This document shows positions 13,457-18,717 of a stretch of 18,717 nt of DNA, piece after piece. This DNA comes from Bacteroidota bacterium (GTDB lineage Bacteria > Bacteroidota > Bacteroidia > Flavobacteriales_F > PHOS-HE28). The notes under the pieces are model-generated. The model did not search any database and had not been told where the DNA came from. It was given only the letters and a program-made list of their open reading frames with translations. Every line of letters starts with the position of its first letter. Within the stretch, counting starts at the first letter, position 1. Made by a program: the position numbers and the translations under genes. Location of the stretch: NCBI GenBank assembly GCA_963169595.1, contig CAUJFM010000068.1:1-18717 (forward strand), given 5' to 3'.

Positions 13457-13980
13457 TCAAGCATCACCCGCCACACCATCGCGGGCACGCCCCGGTGCAC
13501 GGTGTCCTTCTCGTATGTCATGCCATTGCGCCGGGCCACGGCCTGGCTGGCGACGTTCTGGTGGTCGATCAATGAGATCACCGAAAGCGCACATCGGTGC
13601 TCCCGCGCGAACTCCTTGCACGCGATCGCTGCTTCCGTGGCAAAGCCCTTGCCCCAAGCGGAGGGCAGCAGGTGATAACCGACCTCGAGCTCGTCAAGCC
13701 CATCCACCACCTGCGTCAACAGCCCGACCATGCCCACAGGCAGGCCTGAGCTACGCTCGATGATGGCGTTGAGCCCCGAACCATCGGCAGCGCGCCGGTC
13801 CAGCGAACGTTGGATGAATGCCCGACAATCCGCTTCACTACCCACCGTGAACGGCATGAAACGGATGGCATCGGCGCTGTTGATGTACTCCATCCACCAA
13901 CCCCGGTCGTCCATGGAGGAATGGCGGAACCGGAGCCGATCGGTGGTAACGCCGTGCATGGAGGGGATCTGCTGGACCAT
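13429..13980 (-). CDS. GNAT-family N-acetyltransferase (RimJ/RimL-like)
   Basis: This cytoplasmic enzyme should transfer an acetyl group from acetyl-CoA to an amine; the acceptor is unknown. The 183-residue protein starts in RimJ/RimL style with TTDRLRFRHSSMDD. It has the acetyl-CoA-binding motif A at about 99-125 (EVGYHLLPSAWGKGFATEA, with the Gly-Lys-Gly pyrophosphate loop) and motif B near 138-153 (IDHQNVASQAVARRNGM). ATG at 13980 is used; ATG at 13959 is a shorter alternative. A GAACTTCG element ends 3 nt before the longer start. It is convergent with and overlaps the STM3941-like gene, and divergent from the secreted protein at 14056. Confidence 0.9.
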   Translation of the reverse strand: MVQQIPSMHGVTTDRLRFRHSSMDDRGWWMEYINSADAIRFMPFTVGSEADCRAFIQRSLDRRAADGSGLNAIIERSSGLPVGMVGLLTQVVDGLDELEVGYHLLPSAWGKGFATEAAIACKEFAREHRCALSVISLIDHQNVASQAVARRNGMTYEKDTVHRGVPAMVWRVMLDQPLRLASK

Positions 13981-13983
13981 GCG

Positions 13984-13991
13984 CGAAGTTC
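13984..13991 (-). promoter_or_regulatory. Weak -7-like element before the GNAT gene
   Basis: GAACTTCG fits NAnnTTYG, two mismatches from TAnnTTTG. It is 3 nt before the ATG at 13980, or 24 nt before the alternative ATG at 13959. Confidence 0.2.
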
Positions 13992-14055
13992 GATCGATCG
14001 GCCACAGCGCGAACAGGAGGTACTAAGCGATGCCGCTTCATCGTTGGTCCAGAGC

Positions 14056-14730
14056 ATGCGATCGTCGGCGTTCACCCTGACCCTACTGTTCAGTTTGTTC
14101 CAGCAGCTGCTTTGCGGGCAGTACGGCATCGGGGTCCAAGGAGGGCCCTTCCACACCACACCCGCATGGGAGGCGAAGCAGGCACTGGGCAACGCGCAAG
14201 GCTGGACAGCCGGCCTGCAGTTCGTGGAAGGTCGCCGTGGCGGGCCGGGCTTCCGAACAGGGCTCGATGTGGGACAGCGGGCCTTCGATGTTCTGGCGAA
14301 GAGCAATGAAGGCAGCATCATCGAGGAGTTCTCCGCGGTATCCACCATGCTTTGGCTATCCTTCGAGATGCGGTGGTCTTTGAGCAGGAGGCACCGGATC
14401 TTCTTCGAGCTTGGTCCGGTCATCGGGATGGAGATCCACGAGAGGCGATCCGGCTCCCGCTATTACGAGGGACAGGACTTCTACGGCAGGCCGTGGCGCA
14501 CGAACGAGGTGGCGACAACAGAGCGCGAATCCGGCTTCGCCATTCGCGACGGGCGGTGGCGACTGGGCTTCTCCTCGGAATGGCCTCTTGCAGGTCGATG
14601 GCTTGTCACCGCTGGAGCGCATGTTTCACCCGGCGTGGGGAACTGGGCGCTGGGTCATGGCTATGCCACGCTGGATAGCAGCATCCGCATGGGGCTTCTC
14701 TATCTCCTGCCAAGAAAGGGCCGTCGGTGA
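14056..14730 (+). CDS. Predicted secreted protein, possible outer-membrane beta-barrel
   Basis: No family is recognised with certainty. The 224-residue product from ATG 14056 starts with a signal peptide (MRSSAFTLTLLFSLFQQLLC) followed by GQYG, a common mature N-terminus in Bacteroidota secreted proteins. The rest has alternating hydrophobic and polar strands with many Gly and aromatic residues (FRTGLDVGQRAFDV, LWLSFEMRWSLS, IFFELGPVIGMEI, WLVTAGAHVSPGV) and ends in SSIRMGLLYLLP. This looks like a small 8-10-strand outer-membrane barrel. The longer frame upstream is antisense to the acetyltransferase and is rejected. No promoter element is obvious in the 75-bp divergent gap. Its stop lies 8 nt from that of the convergent HEAT-cyclophilin gene. 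Confidence 0.75.
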   Translation: MRSSAFTLTLLFSLFQQLLCGQYGIGVQGGPFHTTPAWEAKQALGNAQGWTAGLQFVEGRRGGPGFRTGLDVGQRAFDVLAKSNEGSIIEEFSAVSTMLWLSFEMRWSLSRRHRIFFELGPVIGMEIHERRSGSRYYEGQDFYGRPWRTNEVATTERESGFAIRDGRWRLGFSSEWPLAGRWLVTAGAHVSPGVGNWALGHGYATLDSSIRMGLLYLLPRKGRR

Positions 14731-14738
14731 GCAGGTGA

Positions 14739-16577
14739 TCACTCCACCCGTTCCACCCGCTCCATCACATCGCCCACCTCGAGACGCCCCACCACGTCCA
14801 TGCCCTCCACCACCTCCCCGAAGCGGGTGTAGCGGCCATCCAGATGCGGCGTGGCGACATGCGTGATGAAGAACTGGCAGCTCTCGGTGTCCCTTCCCGC
14901 GGAAGCCAGACCGACCGACCCGGCGGTGAAGGGCTTTCGGCCGATCTCCGTGCGCAGCGTCCACGGCATGCCGCCGTAGCCATCGCCGCGCGGGCAGCCG
15001 CCCTGCACCACGAAGTTGGGCACCATGCGGTGGAAAGCCTTGCCGTCGTAGTAGCCGGCTATGACCAGTGAATCGAAGGCAAGGCTGCTGCCGGGGCAGT
15101 CGTCCACATCCGTGGCGATGATGATGGTGCCTTTGTCGGTGGTGATGCGATAGTGCTGACCCTGTTTCAACGCGAGGAGCTTCTGCTTGTCTATCGGGTG
15201 GTTGTATGCTGGAGGGTTGTGCTTAGGTGCTGCACGGCCATCGCGCTGCGCGGCCAGGTCCGCCATGAGCTGGACCGCCTCCAGATCGCGGACCGGATCC
15301 AAGGAAGCTGCGGCCTGTTGCTCCACTTCGGGTGGGAACAGGACCAACAGGTGGTCGGGCTGGGAGAGGATCAACTGCTCCGCAGCCGCACAGATCAACC
15401 CGGCATCCTTGGAGGCAAGGACCTGGTGCCAAAAGGGTGCGGCCTCCCGTAACTGCATGTCGAAGGAAATGGCCCGGGGCATCATCATACGCTGGGCCGT
15501 GCGCTGGGCCAGTGCCTGGAAGGCTGCTTGACGCTCCACGGCCGGACGATCACTGAACAGCATGGCTTCCAGCTCGGCATCGCTCAGTCCTTGTTCCATC
15601 GCTGCGAGCGTCCGGATCCGCACCACTTCCTCATAGGGGTCGGTCAGGCGCAGCTTCCGCAGGGCATCGAGTGCCGTCCGTGCGGTCGAATACCCCGAAT
15701 GGTCCGTTGCGGTGATCTCCAACCCGATCAGGATGTCCACCCAGCTCAGCGCCTCCTCTGGCGAAGTGGGAGTACGCTCGAACAACTGCGCATGCACGGC
15801 CGCCTGGAACATCGGATCCGGGTCGTTGCTCCAATGCACCAGCGTGTCGTTCGGCAAACCTCCGTCCACATGTGCCAGCGACTGCAGGGCTGCGATGCGT
15901 TCCACCGCTGGATGACCTGGACGCACGGCATCCCAAAGAACTCGCTTGGATGACGGCCCGTTCGCCTTGATCAAGGCGCGCAGCAGCATCGCGCGCACTT
16001 CGGTATCCCGCTCCCGCTCCAATGCGGTGTACAACAACGTACTGTCGGGGCGCAACACATCGGGGCGCAACCGGCGGACCACATCCGCCGCCCGGACGCG
16101 ATCTTGCCCCGCGCTGCGCTCCAGGTAATACACCACCGTGGGCAGGTCCTTCAGCAGACCGTTGCGTTGCAACGCGAGGAAGGAAGCGCTGAAATACGCG
16201 GCCTGTACGGTGCTGTCCTTCTCAACCAACGACCGCTCCGCGATCAACTGCACCGTGGCGCTGTCGGCTACCAGGCCCAACGCCAGCACCGCATGGCGCC
16301 GAACGTCCATGTCAACGTCCGACAAGGCAGCGAGCAGACAGGGAATGCCCAGCGTGTCCTGAACGCTTGCGAAGGCCAGTGCCGCCGCTTCACGCACCTC
16401 GGGCGCCTCGTGCTTCAGCAGCGCGCAGAGGGCCTCCGTGTCCCGGTGCTCCTGGGCATCGAGCACCGGCCAAAGGCGTTCATCGGCCCAGCGGTTGGGG
16501 GATGTTCGTGCGGGTTCCTTGTCCTGATCGCAAGCGAACAGGCAGAGGCCGAAGAGAAGGAGCACATACCGGTCCAT
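14739..16577 (-). CDS. Lipoprotein with HEAT repeats fused to a C-terminal cyclophilin (peptidyl-prolyl isomerase)
   Basis: This is a predicted envelope-anchored chaperone. The N-terminus MDRYVLLLFGLCLFAC is a lipoprotein signal with lipobox Leu-Phe-Ala-Cys and Cys16. Residues from about 30 to 430 are helical HEAT-type repeats (ALCALLKHEAPEVREAAAL, CLLAALSDVDMDVRRHAVLA). The last 150 residues are a cyclophilin domain with FHRMVPNFVVQGG, including the catalytic Arg517, then SCQFFITHVATPHLDGRYTRFGEVVEGMDVV. It should catalyse cis-trans isomerisation of prolyl bonds while the HEAT part binds a protein partner. The length is 612 residues. A GACCTTCG element ends 6 nt before the ATG. It is divergent from the M28 peptidase, and both act outside the cytoplasm. 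Confidence 0.92.
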   Translation of the reverse strand: MDRYVLLLFGLCLFACDQDKEPARTSPNRWADERLWPVLDAQEHRDTEALCALLKHEAPEVREAAALAFASVQDTLGIPCLLAALSDVDMDVRRHAVLALGLVADSATVQLIAERSLVEKDSTVQAAYFSASFLALQRNGLLKDLPTVVYYLERSAGQDRVRAADVVRRLRPDVLRPDSTLLYTALERERDTEVRAMLLRALIKANGPSSKRVLWDAVRPGHPAVERIAALQSLAHVDGGLPNDTLVHWSNDPDPMFQAAVHAQLFERTPTSPEEALSWVDILIGLEITATDHSGYSTARTALDALRKLRLTDPYEEVVRIRTLAAMEQGLSDAELEAMLFSDRPAVERQAAFQALAQRTAQRMMMPRAISFDMQLREAAPFWHQVLASKDAGLICAAAEQLILSQPDHLLVLFPPEVEQQAAASLDPVRDLEAVQLMADLAAQRDGRAAPKHNPPAYNHPIDKQKLLALKQGQHYRITTDKGTIIIATDVDDCPGSSLAFDSLVIAGYYDGKAFHRMVPNFVVQGGCPRGDGYGGMPWTLRTEIGRKPFTAGSVGLASAGRDTESCQFFITHVATPHLDGRYTRFGEVVEGMDVVGRLEVGDVMERVERVE

Positions 16578-16583
16578 GCTCTG

Positions 16584-16591
16584 CGAAGGTC
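16584..16591 (-). promoter_or_regulatory. Weak -7-like element before the cyclophilin gene
   Basis: GACCTTCG resembles the lipB element GACCTTTG and ends 6 nt before the ATG at 16577. It has two mismatches to TAnnTTTG. Confidence 0.3.
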
Positions 16592-16635
16592 GCTCATGGC
16601 CTGCCGTTCACGCATGTGCCCGCCGAAAGCGGCGT

Positions 16636-16656
16636 TGTCATGGGAGCGTCATGACA
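16636..16656. promoter_or_regulatory. Perfect 7-7-7 inverted repeat in a divergent promoter region
   Basis: TGTCATG and CATGACA flank a 7-nt spacer in the 131-bp gap between the divergent cyclophilin and M28 peptidase genes. The size and position suit a dimeric regulator's operator. No regulator is encoded nearby, and chance remains possible. Confidence 0.3.
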
Positions 16657-16692
16657 CATCCCTTGTGGAGGCCCGGTGGAATGGCCCCCGGG

Positions 16693-16700
16693 TATCTTTG
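16693..16700 (+). promoter_or_regulatory. -7 promoter element of the M28 peptidase
   Basis: TATCTTTG matches TAnnTTTG exactly and ends 8 nt before the ATG at 16709. The nearest upstream TTG (16663-16665) is 27 nt away, further than the usual -33 spacing. Confidence 0.6.
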
Positions 16701-16708
16701 CGGCCGCC

Positions 16709-18385
16709 ATGCGAACCCCGTCGATCCTTCCCGCCCTTGTAGGCCTGCTCTGCCCCGTCCTGCTCCAGGCCCAGTTGATGCCCGACACGGATGCGCTTGA
16801 CCAGATGAGCTATGATGTCAAGTACCTGGCAAGCGACCTGCTCGAAGGCCGGGAATCGGGCACCGCCGGTGAGAAACTGGCGGTGGAGTACATCGCGGCC
16901 AAGTTCGGCAACGTGGGCCTGATGCCCTACGGCGACAGCGCCACCTACCTGCAGGCCTTCACCTTCCAAGCCGACCCGGTGCGTGGTCCGCTGAACAACC
17001 TGCAGCTCGGCCGCCGCAAGCTCAAGCTGGACGAGAACTGGTACCCGCTGGCCTTCTCCGGTACCGGCAGCGCACGCGGCAAGGTGATCAAGCTGGGTTT
17101 CGGTATCAGCGCACCGGACCTGAAGCACGATGACTACGCCGACATCACCGGCCTGAAGGACCGCATCGTGGCCCTGTCCATCGGATCCCCCGACGGCATC
17201 CATCCGCACAGCAAGTTCCTGGCCTACCACGACCTGCAGGCGCGGGCCCAGAAAGCGGCCGACCTCGGCGCCGCCGCCGTGGTCTTCTACAACGACGACC
17301 CCACCGCCTCCGCGCCCGAACCCAAGCTCTCGCCCAAGATCAAGCCCATTGGCATCCCGGTGGTGTTCCTGATGGGCGACAGCCACAAGGAGCTGATGGT
17401 GGATGGCAACCCGTGCGTGATCGGCGTGGACATCAAGCGCGAGGAGCGCACCGGCTACAACGTGGTGGGCCTGCTGGACAATGGCGCCCAGAACGTGGTG
17501 GTGATCGGCGCGCACCTGGACCACCTGGGCTGGGGCGATGAGGGCAGCCTGCACCGCGGCGAGAAGGCCATCCACAACGGGGCCGATGACAATGCGAGCG
17601 GCGTGGCCGTGCTCCTTCAACTGGCCCGCGACCTGGCCGAAATGGACCACACCCGGGCCAATGACTACCTCTTCATCGCCTTCAGCGGCGAGGAAAAGGG
17701 CCTGTACGGGTCCAACTACTGGACCAAGAACCCCACGGTGCCCATCGCCGAGCTCAACTACATGATCAACCTGGACATGGTGGGTCGCCTGGACACCGCC
17801 AAGGCGATCGGCGTCAACGGTGTAGGCACCTCGCCCGCCTGGGCCGAGGTGTCGCGGATCCTGGTGGGCGACCTGAAGGTGAAGACCACCACCAGCGGCA
17901 TCGGCCCGAGTGACCACACCAGCTTCTACCTGCAGGGCGTTCCGGCCATCCACTTCTTCACCGGCACCCATGCCGACTACCACAAGCCCAGCGACGACGA
18001 GGAGAAGATCAACTACGACGGCATGCTGCGCATCACGCGCTACATCGAGTCGCTCATCGCCACGCTCAACGATGATGGCAAGCTGGCCTTCACCAAGACC
18101 GAGGAGGTGAACACCGAGAACACGCCGCGGTTCAAGGTGACGCTGGGCGTGGTACCCGATTATCTCTACGACGGGAAGGGCATGCGCATCGATGGGGTCA
18201 CCGAAGGAAAGCCGGCGGCCAATGCAGGCCTGCGAAAAGGCGATGTGGTCATCGCCATCGGCGACCTGCCGGTGACCGACATGATGGGCTACATGAAGGC
18301 CCTGGGGCAGTTCAACAAGGGCGACACCGCCCCGGTGAAGGTGCTGCGCGAAGGCCAGGAGGAGGTGGTGCAGGTCACGTTCTGA
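16709..18385 (+). CDS. Secreted M28-family metallopeptidase with PDZ domain
   Basis: This is an exported zinc aminopeptidase-type enzyme that probably trims peptides in the periplasm or outside the cell. The 558-residue protein has a signal peptide (MRTPSILPALVGLLCPVLLQ, then AQ), a lid or PA-like region (about 90-240) within the peptidase, and the M28 core with metal ligands His269 (IGAHLDHLG), Asp293 (NGADDNASG), Glu328/Glu329 (SGEEKGLYGS), Asp356 (NLDMVGRL) and His425 (DYHKPSDD). A C-terminal PDZ domain (about 475-558) contains GKPAANAGLRKGDVVIAIGD. All ligands are intact. ATG at 16709 is chosen because it starts the signal peptide and follows TATCTTTG by 8 nt. A palindromic repeat lies 44 nt after its stop. 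Confidence 0.94.
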   Translation: MRTPSILPALVGLLCPVLLQAQLMPDTDALDQMSYDVKYLASDLLEGRESGTAGEKLAVEYIAAKFGNVGLMPYGDSATYLQAFTFQADPVRGPLNNLQLGRRKLKLDENWYPLAFSGTGSARGKVIKLGFGISAPDLKHDDYADITGLKDRIVALSIGSPDGIHPHSKFLAYHDLQARAQKAADLGAAAVVFYNDDPTASAPEPKLSPKIKPIGIPVVFLMGDSHKELMVDGNPCVIGVDIKREERTGYNVVGLLDNGAQNVVVIGAHLDHLGWGDEGSLHRGEKAIHNGADDNASGVAVLLQLARDLAEMDHTRANDYLFIAFSGEEKGLYGSNYWTKNPTVPIAELNYMINLDMVGRLDTAKAIGVNGVGTSPAWAEVSRILVGDLKVKTTTSGIGPSDHTSFYLQGVPAIHFFTGTHADYHKPSDDEEKINYDGMLRITRYIESLIATLNDDGKLAFTKTEEVNTENTPRFKVTLGVVPDYLYDGKGMRIDGVTEGKPAANAGLRKGDVVIAIGDLPVTDMMGYMKALGQFNKGDTAPVKVLREGQEEVVQVTF

Positions 18386-18412
18386 GCCACCCGACCGTTT
18401 GGCGCAATGTCG

Positions 18413-18449
18413 GGTATTGCACCTGTAGCGTCGACCCACCGGGTCGACC
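18413..18449 (+). repeat. Palindromic repeat, copy 2 (GTAGCGTYGACCC hairpin)
   Basis: The stem GTCGACCC (18430-18437) pairs perfectly with GGGTCGAC (18441-18448) across an ACC loop. The orientation and upstream flank (GGTATTGC, then GTAGCG) match the copy after lysS. It lies 44 nt after the M28 peptidase stop and before gpsA. Confidence 0.78.
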
Positions 18450-18483
18450 CAGTGGGGTGACGGTGCAAGTGCAATTGATGAGC

Positions 18484-18491
18484 GATATTCG
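18484..18491 (+). promoter_or_regulatory. Weak -7-like element before gpsA
   Basis: GATATTCG fits NAnnTTYG and lies 3 nt before ATG 18495 or 6 nt before ATG 18498. It has two mismatches to TAnnTTTG. Confidence 0.2.
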
Positions 18492-18494
18492 CCG

Positions 18495-18717
18495 ATGATG
18501 AACGATGCACAGAAGATCGCAGTTATCGGCGCCGGCAGCTGGGGCACCGCCCTGGTGAAGCTCCTCTCCACCAATACGACCCGTGTGGGCTGGTGGGTGC
18601 GCCGCCCGGAGACCATCGCCCACATCAGCAAGTACGGCCATAACCCGGACTACATCAGCGCCGCCCAGTTCGAGGTGGAAAGGCTGGCGATGGACAGTGA
18701 CATCCATGCCGTGGTGC
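18495..18717 (+). CDS. gpsA: Glycerol-3-phosphate dehydrogenase [NAD(P)+], N-terminal part
   Basis: This cytoplasmic enzyme reduces dihydroxyacetone phosphate to sn-glycerol 3-phosphate for phospholipid synthesis. Only about 74 codons lie in the window and the frame is open at the right edge. The visible part is the NAD(P)-binding Rossmann start, KIAVIGAGSWGTALVKLL, with the GpsA signature Gly-Ala-Gly-Ser-Trp-Gly-Thr-Ala, followed by WWVRRPETIAHI, where the Arg pair fits the cofactor-binding second strand. The start is ATG 18495 or the adjacent ATG 18498; sequence cannot distinguish them. The catalytic and substrate-binding C-terminal domain is not visible. Confidence 0.9.
   Translation, partial: MMNDAQKIAVIGAGSWGTALVKLLSTNTTRVGWWVRRPETIAHISKYGHNPDYISAAQFEVERLAMDSDIHAVV

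Noticed and set aside
16649..18631. A 660-codon open frame on the minus strand
   Set aside because: It is antisense to the M28 peptidase and gpsA, both of which show intact family motifs; the frame itself is low-complexity Val/His/Gly-rich sequence.

Overview
The window looks like chromosomal DNA of a GC-rich member of the Bacteroidota, most likely a Flavobacteriales-type lineage. The evidence is the gene families (SIS-type phosphoglucose/phosphomannose isomerase, very large NtrY-like sensor kinase, HEAT-cyclophilin lipoprotein) and the start regions. Most transcription-unit starts lack a Shine-Dalgarno-like tract but carry a match or near match to the Bacteroidota -7 element TAnnTTTG. The species assignment is inference. 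Coding density is very high and no gene-free stretch exceeds 300 bases.

Left block (1-5660), mostly minus strand. Read in transcription order: an enoyl-CoA hydratase, an O-antigen-type flippase, dut, a sugar-phosphate nucleotidyltransferase, a small membrane protein split by an in-frame TGA, and a TPR lipoprotein that runs off the left edge. Spacing from dut onward is operon-like (13, 6, 0 and -4 nt). A plus-strand hicB-hicA toxin-antitoxin pair sits between flippase and dut, and its last stop abuts the flippase stop. A 21-bp inverted repeat lies between the hydratase and the flippase.

Middle block (5703-12844). A 1207-residue polytopic sensor histidine kinase, lipB (octanoyltransferase) and the phosphoglucose/phosphomannose isomerase are on the minus strand. 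Divergent from the isomerase is lysS on the plus strand. A second inverted-repeat element, built from GAGTGGC-like heptads, fills the lipB-isomerase gap.

Right block (12845-18717). Five genes lie between lysS and the start of gpsA: a small STM3941-like membrane protein, a GNAT acetyltransferase, a predicted secreted or outer-membrane protein, a HEAT-repeat/cyclophilin lipoprotein and a secreted M28 peptidase with a PDZ domain. Two same-orientation copies of a GTAGCGTYGACCC hairpin repeat bracket the block, one 43 nt after lysS and one 44 nt after the peptidase.

Most genes are housekeeping or envelope functions: polysaccharide export and nucleotide-sugar supply, dUTP removal, lipoylation, translation, hexose-phosphate isomerisation, phospholipid precursor synthesis and periplasmic protein turnover. 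The unusual content is the hicBA insertion, the TGA-split gene, three families of palindromic intergenic repeats, the start-proximal -7 elements that predict leaderless or short-leader mRNAs, and very tight convergent gene ends. No RNA gene, CRISPR array, transposase or prophage was seen.
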